A stretch of 16,664 nucleotides of DNA from DASSJM01 sp049587975 (GCA_049587975.1 JBAVEY010000086.1:1-16664); one strand, 5' to 3'; positions 1 to 6,760 are shown, counted from the stretch's first letter. A program made the numbers and translations. The notes: a model not told the origin generated them from the sequence alone.

Positions 1-635
1 GTGCAGGGCGGGACGACGGGAAGCTCCTGGACGTGGCGGAGCGTTCGGCGCGTGAGGCGGCGGCGCTCGCGCCGGACCTGCCGGGACACCCGCCCTGGGG
101 GGCCAAGGCCGACGCGGCGCTCGCTCAGGTGGCGCTGGCGCGCGGTGACGAGGACACCGCCCTCGAGCACGCCCGGTCGGCGATGGCCGCGTTGCGAGCC
201 GCGCTGCACGAGGATCTCTACCTCGACGTGGTCACACCGGTCGCCAAGGTCATGCAGCAGACGGATGCTCCGGAGTGGGAGCAGCTGTGCGACCACGTGC
301 AGCGGTCGCTCGCCATGATCGCGCAGCGGACGTTCGACGAGGACGTGCGCGTCCGGTGGTTCCGCGGTCCCGTCGGGCGCGAGCTCTCGTCACTCGCCGG
401 ATCGCTGGAGACCGTGCCGGTCGTCGGGGATGACGGCTCGAAGGTCCAGCTGGACGATGCCGATGCCGTCCTGCTCCGCTGTCTGATCGCGGGCCGGACG
501 AACGCCGAGATCGCCGAGGAGCTCGGGCTCGACGAGAACGCCGTGGTCCGGCGGCTCGGTGAGCTGTTCGCGCGGATCGGGACCTCGTCGCGCGCGGAGG
601 CGACCGCGTTCGCGTTCCGGGAGCGGATCGTATGA
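1..635 (+). CDS. TPR/LuxR-type transcriptional regulator, C-terminal part (5' truncated)
   Basis: The reading frame is already open at base 3 and runs to the TGA at 633-635, so the true start lies left of the window. The visible part begins with helical repeats rich in Ala, Leu and Glu, of the TPR type often seen in large actinobacterial regulators (for example ALAQVALARGDEDTALEHAR). A Trp-Phe-Arg-Gly-Pro segment follows. The last 60 or so residues match a LuxR/GerE helix-turn-helix: DADAVLLRCLIAGRTNAEIA, then a second helix ending in VVRRLGELFARIGTSSRAEA. The protein therefore probably binds DNA through its C-terminus, with sensing or ATPase domains upstream and out of sight. The next gene starts 13 bp downstream, suggesting co-transcription with the ferredoxin-cyclase gene. 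The HTH call is solid; the identity of the missing N-terminal part is unknown. A GTG at 33 lies in frame but is probably internal. Confidence 0.75.
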   Translation, partial: AGRDDGKLLDVAERSAREAAALAPDLPGHPPWGAKADAALAQVALARGDEDTALEHARSAMAALRAALHEDLYLDVVTPVAKVMQQTDAPEWEQLCDHVQRSLAMIAQRTFDEDVRVRWFRGPVGRELSSLAGSLETVPVVGDDGSKVQLDDADAVLLRCLIAGRTNAEIAEELGLDENAVVRRLGELFARIGTSSRAEATAFAFRERIV

Positions 636-648
636 GGACGGTGTCCTG

Positions 649-1380
649 ATGCTGCGGGCGCGGGTGGACCGGCACCGGTGCGTGGGCGCGGGAACGTGCA
701 TCACGATCGCGCCGACCGCGTTCGACTGGTACCAGGGCGACTTCTCGAAGGCCGGCGTGGCCGACGCGAACAGCGTCGAGGACGAGGTGCTGCACGAGGC
801 CGCACTCGCCTGCCCCACGGGCGCGATCGTCGTCGAGGAGGTCGAGGAGCTCCTGCCCTGGCAGCTGCGCGGCAAAGAGGCGCCCCGACGCGTCGAGAAG
901 ACCTTCATGTTCACCGACATCGAGCGTTCGACCAACCTCGTCGAGGCGCTCGGCGACGAGGCGTGGCAGGGGCTGCTGCGCTGGCACGACGAGACCCTGC
1001 GGTCGCTGTTCGCCGAGCATCGCGGCGACGAGGTCGTGGCGACCGGCGACGGGTTCTTCGTGGGGTTCGACTCGCCCGAGGAGGCGCTCGCGTGCGCGGT
1101 CGCGATCCAGCGCCGGCTGGACGAGCAGCGGCGCCAGCAGGGGTTCGCGCCGAAGGTGCGGGTCGGCGTGCACGCGACCGGCGCGACGCAGCTCGGGCGC
1201 AACTACTCGGGCATGGGCGTGCACGAGGCGAGCCGGATCGCCGGCCTGGCCGAGGGGAGCGAGATCGTCGCGAGCCAGGCGACCGCGGCAGGCTCGCGGT
1301 TCCCGGTGTCCGAGCCCCGAACCGTGACGCTGCGCGGGACCTCGGAGCCGGTGGACGTGGTCACGGTGGAGTGGCGCTGA
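649..1380 (+). CDS. Ferredoxin-class III nucleotide cyclase fusion protein
   Basis: This 243-residue protein has two domains. Residues 1-65 are a small ferredoxin with Cys11, Cys17 and Cys55 (C-VGAGT-C ... ACPTGA). The position that would hold the second cluster cysteine is Ala14, which fits a 3Fe-4S type such as cytochrome P450 partner ferredoxins. Residues 83-243 are a class III adenylate/guanylate cyclase domain: FTDIERST supplies metal-binding Asp90, ATGDGFFVGF supplies Asp134, and GMGVHEASRI carries Arg196. The usual adenine-recognising Lys (four residues before Asp134) is Val130, and the transition-state Asn is His192. Substrate and activity are therefore uncertain, although the VHxASR form is common in actinobacteria. 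The ATG at 649 is chosen because it places the first cysteine at the expected distance; the upstream frame only shadows the preceding gene. It sits between a LuxR-type regulator and an RTX protein, in a likely operon. I infer a redox- or iron-sensing signalling role. Confidence 0.85.
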   Translation: MLRARVDRHRCVGAGTCITIAPTAFDWYQGDFSKAGVADANSVEDEVLHEAALACPTGAIVVEEVEELLPWQLRGKEAPRRVEKTFMFTDIERSTNLVEALGDEAWQGLLRWHDETLRSLFAEHRGDEVVATGDGFFVGFDSPEEALACAVAIQRRLDEQRRQQGFAPKVRVGVHATGATQLGRNYSGMGVHEASRIAGLAEGSEIVASQATAAGSRFPVSEPRTVTLRGTSEPVDVVTVEWR

Positions 1381-1390
1381 GGTGGGGAAG

Positions 1391-2275
1391 ATGCGCCGGC
1401 AGGGGGCCGCGCTCCTCGGTTCGGTCCTCCTGCTCGTGCCGCTCCTCGGCGGCGTCGCCGATGCGCAGGGGCGGTTGTGCTTCGCTCGGGAGGCGACGAT
1501 CACGGGAACCGACGCGTCCGAGGTGCTGAAGGGCACCCCGGGTAACGACGCCGTCATCCTCGGTCTCGACGGCGACGACATCGTGATCGGGAAGGGCCGG
1601 AACGATCGGATCTGCAGCGGCGCGGGCGCCGACGCGATCGAGGGCGGCCGTGGCGACGATCGGGTCGAGGGCGGAGGGGGCGCCGACACGATCTCCGGCG
1701 GTCCCCGCAAGGACTTCCTGGTGGGCGGTGGGGGGAACGATTCGCTCGCCGGCGCCGCGGGCGAGGATCGACTCGTGGGCGAGGGTGGGGCGGACATCCT
1801 GGACGGCGGAGCCGGACGCGACTGGGTCGGCTTCTTCCTCACACGCGGAGGCATCAGGGCGAGCCTCGCGGCGCATCGAGCGTCCGGCGAGGGCGCCGAC
1901 GCCCTCGTGCGCGTCGAGGATCTCGAGGGCTCCCCCTACGACGACGTGTTGATCGGGGACGCGAGCCCGAACGACCTGGACGGTGGCAACGGGTCCGACA
2001 TCGTGGCGGCATCGGGCGGCGCCGACCGCCTGATCGGTGGCCGGGCGGACGACACGCTTCGCGGCGGATCGGGATCTGACGTCCTCGACGATTCGCTCCG
2101 TGTGGCGCAAGGCGTGTTCCCCGACACCGGCACCGACCTGCTGGTTGGCGGCACCGGCAACGATCGCCTGCGCGCGGTCGATGACGTGCGCGGGAACGAC
2201 ACGCTCGTCGGCGGGCTCGGGCGCGACGTCTGCTCCGCCGATCCCGGGGATCTGCGCTCGGGTTGCGGACCATAG
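1391..2275 (+). CDS. Secreted RTX-type (hemolysin-type repeat) calcium-binding protein
   Basis: This 294-residue protein starts with a Sec signal peptide: MRRQ, then a hydrophobic stretch at residues 6-22, with likely cleavage after ADA at about residue 25. The rest is almost entirely glycine/aspartate nonapeptide repeats of the GGxGxDxLx type (for example GGRGDDRVEGGGGADTISGG and GGTGNDRL). These fold as parallel beta rolls that bind calcium. A non-repeat insert near residues 145-180 (FFLTRGGIRASLAAHRASGE) divides two repeat blocks. No catalytic domain is visible. A Sec signal instead of a C-terminal type I secretion signal is typical of small actinobacterial RTX-like proteins and suggests a cell-surface or secreted role. 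ATG 1391 is preferred over GTG 1382 because the GTGGGGA just upstream acts as a ribosome site. It begins 10 bp after the cyclase gene. A paralogue, broken by a stop, lies at 6174-6752. Confidence 0.88.
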   Translation: MRRQGAALLGSVLLLVPLLGGVADAQGRLCFAREATITGTDASEVLKGTPGNDAVILGLDGDDIVIGKGRNDRICSGAGADAIEGGRGDDRVEGGGGADTISGGPRKDFLVGGGGNDSLAGAAGEDRLVGEGGADILDGGAGRDWVGFFLTRGGIRASLAAHRASGEGADALVRVEDLEGSPYDDVLIGDASPNDLDGGNGSDIVAASGGADRLIGGRADDTLRGGSGSDVLDDSLRVAQGVFPDTGTDLLVGGTGNDRLRAVDDVRGNDTLVGGLGRDVCSADPGDLRSGCGP

Positions 2276-2301
2276 GCCACGGACGGATGGAGGTGGAACC
2301 C

Positions 2302-2745
2302 ATGGAGTCGTTCCAGAACGCCCTGACGATCCGAAGGCCGGTCGAAGACGTCTTCGCGTTCCTCGCGGACCTCGAGAACGTCCCGAAGTGGAACCACGCG
2401 ATCGACTCGACCACGAAGACCTCTGCCGGCCCCGTCGGCGTGGGAAGCACCTACCGGCAGGTCCGAACCGAACCGAAGCGGAGCGAGGAGGCGTTCGAGG
2501 TGACCGTGTTCGAGCCGGCGCGCCGGCTCGCCATCGACGGCGAGATCGGGCCGTTCCACGCCCGCGTCGACTACCGGCTCGAGCCGTTCGAGGGAGCCAC
2601 GAGGCTCACGAACGCCGTCGAGCTCGAGCCCGCTTCCACCGTGTCCAGGCTGCTCGCCCCCTTCGCGACATCCCGGGTCAAGACGGCCGTCGCGCAGAAC
2701 CTCGACACGTTGAAGCGGATCCTGGAGGCGCCACCGGGCCCCTAG
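2302..2745 (+). CDS. SRPBCC-family (polyketide cyclase/START-like) protein
   Basis: This is a 147-residue single-domain protein. The opening pattern, a beta strand followed by RRPVEDVFAFLADLENVPKW, is the characteristic start of SRPBCC/Polyketide_cyc2 proteins. It is followed by a string of beta strands (STYRQVRTEP, FEVTVFEPARRLAIDG, ARVDYRLEPFEGATRLTNAV) and a long C-terminal helix (VKTAVAQNLDTLKRILEA). Such folds enclose a hydrophobic pocket for lipids, polyketides or other ligands; the ligand cannot be read from sequence. ATG 2302 is chosen over the in-frame upstream start at 2263 because GGAGGTGG at 2288-2295 is well placed before it. The gap to the RTX gene is 26 bp, so it is likely the last gene of the same operon. 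The fold is clear; the function is not. Confidence 0.85.
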   Translation: MESFQNALTIRRPVEDVFAFLADLENVPKWNHAIDSTTKTSAGPVGVGSTYRQVRTEPKRSEEAFEVTVFEPARRLAIDGEIGPFHARVDYRLEPFEGATRLTNAVELEPASTVSRLLAPFATSRVKTAVAQNLDTLKRILEAPPGP

Positions 2746-2776
2746 CCCCGACCGAGGGCACGACACGATCGCGGCG

Positions 2777-2796
2777 GGGGTGACCGAGGTCACCCC
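2777..2796. promoter_or_regulatory. 20-bp perfect palindrome (operator or terminator)
   Basis: Two 9-bp arms, GGGGTGACC at 2777-2785 and GGTCACCCC at 2788-2796, flank the two central bases GA. The site lies 31 bp after the SRPBCC stop and 85 bp before the FHA gene start. The form suits a dimeric repressor site. As RNA it could form an 8-bp stem with a CGAG loop, but no T run follows, so a terminator role is less certain. Confidence 0.5.
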
Positions 2797-2881
2797 GAGC
2801 AGGTGCCGCCGATCAGCGCGTTCGGATCCCCGACGTCGCACCGTGGAGCCGGAGTCAGATCCGCGGTCGGGGGTGATCACG

Positions 2882-3664
2882 ATGAACGGATCGTACGGAC
2901 CATGGTTGGTCGTCGCGGGGGGTCCGCGTAGCGGCGAACGGTATCCGCTCCGGGTGGGCGACCAGGTGATCGGTCGTTCCGAAACGGCGGACGTGATCGT
3001 GGGCGCCGGCGACGTCAGCCGAGAGCACGCGCACGTCCGGTGGGACGGCACGACGGCGACCATCACCGACGCCGGCTCGAGCAACGGCACCGAGGTGAAC
3101 GGATATCGCATCGTCGGCAGCCAGGCGCTTCGCCGGGGAGACGTGCTACGTCTGGGGAGCGCCGAGCTCCGCTTCGAGACACCGGATGCCGAGCGGGCCA
3201 CGGCTCCGTTGCGAGTCGCCTCCCAAGATGGATCGGCCACGGGTGTCAGCAGCGGGGTGGGGCGCGACAACTACGGGGAGATCGTGCAGGCGGCGCACGA
3301 CGTCAACTACGACTACGACGTCGACATCCTCAACCGTCTCGAGCTGGACGATCCGATGGACGAGCTCTTCAGAGGCCGCGGGTTCGGCCGTTCGCTCATG
3401 GCGATCGGACTGCTGATCGCGCTCGCGGGGTTCGGCGGATGGATGTATCTGATCCTGTCGGGTGGAGCGACGATCGCCGAAGGTCGCCCCGTGGACCCAT
3501 TCTCCGCCGAACTGTTCGGCGTGCCCGCCGCGATGGTGGCGTTCGGTTCGTTCCTCGTCGGAGGCGTGATCGCTTCCATCGGCAAGGGGATGTCCAAGGC
3601 CGCCCGCGAGCGGGCCGAACGAATCCAGGAGACGCGACGCGGGCGTGGCTTCGCGTATCGATGA
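2882..3664 (+). CDS. FHA-domain membrane protein with NYG-Q motif
   Basis: This is a 260-residue protein. Residues 8-95 form a forkhead-associated domain with all signature positions: Gly31-Arg32, Ser46-Arg47-x-His49, SSNGT at 66-70 and VNG at 72-74. It should therefore bind a phosphothreonine peptide in the cytoplasm. A linker follows, then the motif DNYGEIVQAAHDV at 129-141 and an acidic Tyr/Asp stretch. Two membrane helices lie at about 171-192 and 211-233, and the tail is positively charged. ATG 2882 is preferred: the open frame extends upstream to 2780, but the extra residues are basic and low-complexity, and one would lie inside a palindrome. The next gene begins 13 bp downstream and repeats the same motif, so the two products probably interact. 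No Ser/Thr kinase is in the window. The FHA and membrane calls are strong; the role of the motif is inferred. Confidence 0.88.
   Translation: MNGSYGPWLVVAGGPRSGERYPLRVGDQVIGRSETADVIVGAGDVSREHAHVRWDGTTATITDAGSSNGTEVNGYRIVGSQALRRGDVLRLGSAELRFETPDAERATAPLRVASQDGSATGVSSGVGRDNYGEIVQAAHDVNYDYDVDILNRLELDDPMDELFRGRGFGRSLMAIGLLIALAGFGGWMYLILSGGATIAEGRPVDPFSAELFGVPAAMVAFGSFLVGGVIASIGKGMSKAARERAERIQETRRGRGFAYR
3266..3304 (+). repeat. NYG-[DE]-I-x-Q motif, copy 1 (within FHA protein)
   Basis: This encodes residues 129-141, DNYGEIVQAAHDV. Seven of 13 residues (N, Y, G, I, Q, D, V) are identical in the same spacing to copy 2 in the next gene. It lies between the FHA domain and the first membrane helix, facing the cytoplasm if the FHA domain does. 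Confidence 0.75.
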
Positions 3665-3677
3665 GAGGAGAGCAGCG

Positions 3678-4064
3678 ATGGTCCAGATCTCGAACACGAT
3701 CGGCGGGAACAACTACGGCGACATCACCCAGGGTGGTCGCGACGTCCTCGTCACGAAGGTCGTTTCGCCGGACCCGAGGCAGGCCCTGAACGCCGTCCGC
3801 ACGTTGCGAGGCTCGCTCGCCGGGCTCGAGCTGCCGGGTGAGGTGCGTTCGGAGGCCGGTCGCGCGCTCGACGAGATCGAGGGCGAGCTCCGTGTCCCCG
3901 ATCCCGATCGCGGCGTCATCACCGCGCGCCTCGAACGGTTCACCGAGCTCCTCGCCGGCGCGGGTGCGCTCGCCTCGGCCGGCGCGTCGCTGATCAGGCC
4001 GATCCGCCAGATCGCCACGTGGCTCGGCCCGGTCGGGGCGGCGCTCCTCGGTCACCTCGCCTGA
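3678..4064 (+). CDS. Small protein with N-terminal NYG-Q motif and hydrophobic C-terminal tail
   Basis: This 128-residue protein has no named family that I can assign with certainty. Residues 8-23 (IGGNNYGDITQGGRDV) are a Gly/Asn/Gln motif also present in the FHA protein just upstream. Residues 33-92 look like two or three amphipathic helices (LNAVRTLRGSLAGLELPGEV, then GRALDEIEGELR, then a PDPDRG turn and ARLERFTELLAG). Residues 93-128 are hydrophobic (AGALASAGASLI ... IATWLGPVGAALLGHLA) and could enter a membrane. This layout, motif plus helical bundle plus Ala/Gly-rich tail, recurs in actinobacterial proteins associated with conflict or signalling modules, from general knowledge. The ATG at 3678 follows a good AGAGGAGAG ribosome site. 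The 13-bp gap means co-transcription with the FHA gene. A membrane-acting partner of the FHA protein is a reasonable guess, not a demonstrated one. Confidence 0.8.
   Translation: MVQISNTIGGNNYGDITQGGRDVLVTKVVSPDPRQALNAVRTLRGSLAGLELPGEVRSEAGRALDEIEGELRVPDPDRGVITARLERFTELLAGAGALASAGASLIRPIRQIATWLGPVGAALLGHLA
3708..3746 (+). repeat. NYG-[DE]-I-x-Q motif, copy 2 (N-terminus of small protein)
   Basis: This encodes residues 11-23, NNYGDITQGGRDV. It matches copy 1 at N, Y, G, I, Q, D and V with no gap, plus conservative D/E and G/A changes. The DNA is only partly alike, so the peptide rather than the DNA is what is shared. Confidence 0.75.
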
Positions 4065-4085
4065 CGCACCTCGATCGGAAGGCGA

Positions 4086-4113
4086 CGACCTCTCCGGTGG
4101 CCGCCCGAGGTCG
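4086..4113 (+). terminator. Possible hairpin terminator after the FHA operon
   Basis: CGACCTC at 4086-4092 pairs with GAGGTCG at 4107-4113 around a 14-nt loop, 21 bp after the stop of the small NYG-Q gene. There is no T run, so this is a weak call. Confidence 0.3.
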
Positions 4114-4164
4114 ATCCGTCGCACGCGGCGGCGCGGGATGTGCGGCCGCGTCCGGCGCCGGTGC

Positions 4165-4170
4165 TAGGGT
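4165..4170 (+). promoter_or_regulatory. -10 box for leaderless uvrD2
   Basis: TAGGGT fits the actinobacterial TANNNT -10 box and lies exactly 7 nt before the GTG start at 4178. That distance puts transcription start at or next to the start codon. No ribosome site precedes the GTG and no clear -35 was seen. Confidence 0.5.
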
Positions 4171-4177
4171 CCGGACG

Positions 4178-6103
4178 GTGCCCGATCTCGAGGACGTCCT
4201 CACCGGCCTGAACGAGGCGCAGCGTGAGGCCGCACTCGCGCTCCGCGGGCCGGTCGCGATCCTCGCGGGTGCGGGGACCGGCAAGACCACGACGATCACC
4301 AGCCGGATCGCGTGCCAGGTGCGCGGCGGCGCGTTCGAGCCGTCGCAGATCCTGGCGGTCACGTTCACCGACAAGGCGGCGGGGGAGCTTCGGGCGCGCC
4401 TGGGGGCGCTCGGCGTCGAGGGCGTCGAGGCCCGCACGTTCCACTCCGCCGCGCTCTCGCAGCTCTTGCGGCTGTGGACCACGCACACCGGGGAGAAGCT
4501 CCCCGAGATCCTCGACCACAAGGCCCCGCTCATCGCCTCGCTCGCGAACGCGCTTCCGCCGCCGCACAGGTTCCTGCCACGGCGCGAGCTCGCCGGCGAG
4601 ATCGAGTGGGCCAAGAACCGGATGATCACCCCGGCGAGGTACCTGGGGAAGCTCGGCGACCACGAGCCGCCGATCCCGCCGGAACTGATGCACCGCGTCT
4701 ACGACGGGTACGAGCGGCGCAAGCGCTCGATGGGGAGGCTCGACTTCGAGGACATGCTCGGGCTGGCGCTGCGGTTGTTCGACGAGCACCCCGACGCCGC
4801 CGAGCAGGTGCGGTCGCGGTTCGCCGCGTTCACCGTGGACGAGTACCAGGACGTGAACCCGCTGCAGGCCGGCCTGCTCGAACGCTGGCTCGGCGACCGC
4901 GACGACCTGTGCGTGGTCGGCGACGACTACCAGACGATCTACGCGTTCACCGGCGCGTCGCCCGAGCACCTCCTAGGCTTCACGCGGCGGTACCCGCACG
5001 CGACGGTCGTCCGCCTGGAGGAGAACCACCGCTCCACGCCCCAGGTGCTCGAGCTCGCCAACCGGCTCGCGGCCCGGCTGGGCGGGTTCCGCAAGACGCT
5101 CCGGGCGACCCGCCCCTCCGGCCCACCGACGCTCGCGCGCGCCGAACCCGACGAGGAGGCCGAGGTGGGCGCGGTGGTCCAGGCCGTGCGGCGCCTCCAC
5201 ACCGAGGAGGCGGTCCCGCTCGAGGAGATCGCGGTGCTGTCCCGGATCAACGCGCGCTCCGAGCCGTTCGAGGAGGCGTTCGCCGCCGCGGCGATCCCGT
5301 ACCAGGTGCGCGACGGCGCGTTCCTCCGGCGTCCCGGTCCCCGCGCGGTCCTGCAGCGGCTGAAGCGTTCGAGCGACCGCGCGGGGACCGTGGCCGGAGC
5401 CGTCGAGGCGATCACCGACCAGCTCGGCTACGACCCCGAGGCCGCTCCCGACGCCGACGAGGAGGTCACGCGCCAGTCCGACCTCGGCCGGATGCGGTCG
5501 CTCGCGGCGGAGTTCGAGCGCGCCGGCGGGGGGGATGCGGCGGCGTTCGGCGCGGAGCTCGCGCGCCGGTTCTCGACCGAGCACTCCGGCCGCGGCGTGA
5601 ACCTGCTCACGTACCACCGCGCGAAGGGTCTGGAGTTCGACGCGGTGTTCCTGCCGCGGCTGCTCGACGGCGAACTCCCGTTCCGCTCGGGGCGGGCCAA
5701 GGCCGACCCTGAGGAGGAACGACGGCTCCTGTACGTCGGGATCACCCGCGCCCGCCGGTACCTGTTCCTGACGTGGCCGGCGGCCGGCCGCGCGCAGCCG
5801 AGCCCGTTCCTTGACGAGATGGAGCTCACGCAGTCGGTGCCCTCGCGGGCGAAGGCTGCGCCCGGTCCCGCGGTCACCGTCGGCCGAGGCGGCGCGCTGT
5901 TCGACCGGCTGAAGGAGTGGCGCCGCAAGCGCGCGCAGGCCGACGGCGTCCCCGCATACGTCGTGTTCCACGACCGGACGCTGGCCGAGATCGCCGAACG
6001 CCGCTGCAAGGACTGGGCCGACCTCGCCGCGATCTCGGGCGTGGGACCGACGAAGCTCGAGCGTTACGCGGACGAGGTGCTCGCCGTGGTCGAGGCGGGG
6101 TAG
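4178..6103 (+). CDS. uvrD2: ATP-dependent DNA helicase UvrD2-like (SF1A, HRDC domain)
   Basis: This is a 641-residue superfamily 1A helicase, probably a 3'-5' DNA unwinding motor for repair. Visible motifs are the Q motif (NEAQREAA, Gln15), Walker A GAGTGKTT at 31-38, motif Ia TFTDKAA from Thr62, Walker B VDEYQD at 220-225, motif III GDDYQTIYAFTGA near 249-261, motif V (TYHRAKGLEFDAVFLP, about 480-496) and motif VI (LLYVGITRARR, near 517-527). The last 50 or so residues (FHDRTLAEIAERR ... ISGVGPTKLERYADEVL) are an HRDC domain, which marks it as UvrD2 rather than UvrD1/PcrA. The four-cysteine segment described between motor and HRDC in mycobacterial UvrD2 is not present here. GTG 4178 is chosen because an ideal -10 box sits 7 nt before it and the protein then starts at the conserved helicase N-terminus; the frame is open further upstream. 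It appears to be transcribed alone. Confidence 0.92.
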   Translation: MPDLEDVLTGLNEAQREAALALRGPVAILAGAGTGKTTTITSRIACQVRGGAFEPSQILAVTFTDKAAGELRARLGALGVEGVEARTFHSAALSQLLRLWTTHTGEKLPEILDHKAPLIASLANALPPPHRFLPRRELAGEIEWAKNRMITPARYLGKLGDHEPPIPPELMHRVYDGYERRKRSMGRLDFEDMLGLALRLFDEHPDAAEQVRSRFAAFTVDEYQDVNPLQAGLLERWLGDRDDLCVVGDDYQTIYAFTGASPEHLLGFTRRYPHATVVRLEENHRSTPQVLELANRLAARLGGFRKTLRATRPSGPPTLARAEPDEEAEVGAVVQAVRRLHTEEAVPLEEIAVLSRINARSEPFEEAFAAAAIPYQVRDGAFLRRPGPRAVLQRLKRSSDRAGTVAGAVEAITDQLGYDPEAAPDADEEVTRQSDLGRMRSLAAEFERAGGGDAAAFGAELARRFSTEHSGRGVNLLTYHRAKGLEFDAVFLPRLLDGELPFRSGRAKADPEEERRLLYVGITRARRYLFLTWPAAGRAQPSPFLDEMELTQSVPSRAKAAPGPAVTVGRGGALFDRLKEWRRKRAQADGVPAYVVFHDRTLAEIAERRCKDWADLAAISGVGPTKLERYADEVLAVVEAG

Positions 6104-6173
6104 CGCCCGTCCCGACCGGTCGTTCGCACACGGTGTGGTGTTTGACCCAGCGCTGCGGGGGAAGGTGATGCGG

Positions 6174-6752
6174 ATGATGCGTCCGATCCTCGCCGCCACG
6201 GCCGCGATGCTCATCGCGACTGCGCTCATCCTCGCGACGTCCTCGGTTGGTCTGGCCGGGGCGTGCACGATCACGGGCACGCAGGGCAACGACCGGCTCG
6301 CGGGGACTCCCGGCGACGACGTCATCTGCGGCTTGGGCGGTAACGACCGCCTGCGCGGGATGACCGGTGACGACGTCCTCATCGGCGGCGGTGGACGCGA
6401 TACGTTGTCCGGTGGCCGCGGTGCCGACCGCCTCCGCGGTGGGGACGACGCGGATTCTCTGTATCCGGTACGCGGGTCCGACGACTCACGCGGCGGCAGC
6501 GGCAGCGACAACGGCGGCATCTCGTCCCGAGGCAACGATGTCTGGCAGGGATGACCGGGATCCGACTACCTCACCGACTTCGACGGGACCGACGTCGTCA
6601 GGGGCGGGAGCGGATCCGATCGCTGCCTCGCGACGGTCGATCAGAGCGGCGGCGACACGATCCGAGGTGGCCCCGGCCGGGACTTCTGGGATGCGGACGC
6701 CGGCGACGTCGTGTCGGGCGTCGAGCGCCAGGCCGTCTGTTACGCAGACTGA
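6174..6752 (+). pseudogene. Secreted RTX-type calcium-binding protein interrupted by in-frame TGA
   Basis: The gene begins MMRPILAATAAMLIATALIL, a Sec signal peptide with likely cleavage near LAGA at residue 30. GxGxDxLxG repeats follow (GDDVICGLGGNDRL, GDDVLIGGGGRDTL). A TGA at 6552-6554 (codon 127) stops it, yet the same frame continues with clear repeats (PGSDYLTDFDGTDVV, GGDTIRGGPGRDF) to a second TGA at 6750-6752. The repeat pattern calls for Gly where the TGA stands (GG-PGSD), so a single G-to-T change of GGA would explain it. The 3' part ends like the paralogue at 1391-2275 (GGxGRDxxxADxGDxxSG). It is probably a nonsense mutation or sequence error; stop readthrough is possible but unsupported. 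ATG 6174 is preferred, with GAAGG 8 nt upstream; ATG 6168 is the alternative. It converges with the lipoprotein gene, with 8 bp between them. Confidence 0.8.
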
Positions 6753-6760
6753 ACCTCGCG

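Noticed and set aside
250..1854. 534-codon open frame on the minus strand
   Set aside because: It is antisense to the LuxR, ferredoxin-cyclase and RTX genes, with Pro/Ser/Arg-rich low-complexity translation and no ribosome site.
2780..2881. Upstream GTG start for the FHA gene
   Set aside because: It lies inside the palindrome, adds 34 basic low-complexity residues and lacks a ribosome site; the FHA domain begins naturally after ATG 2882.
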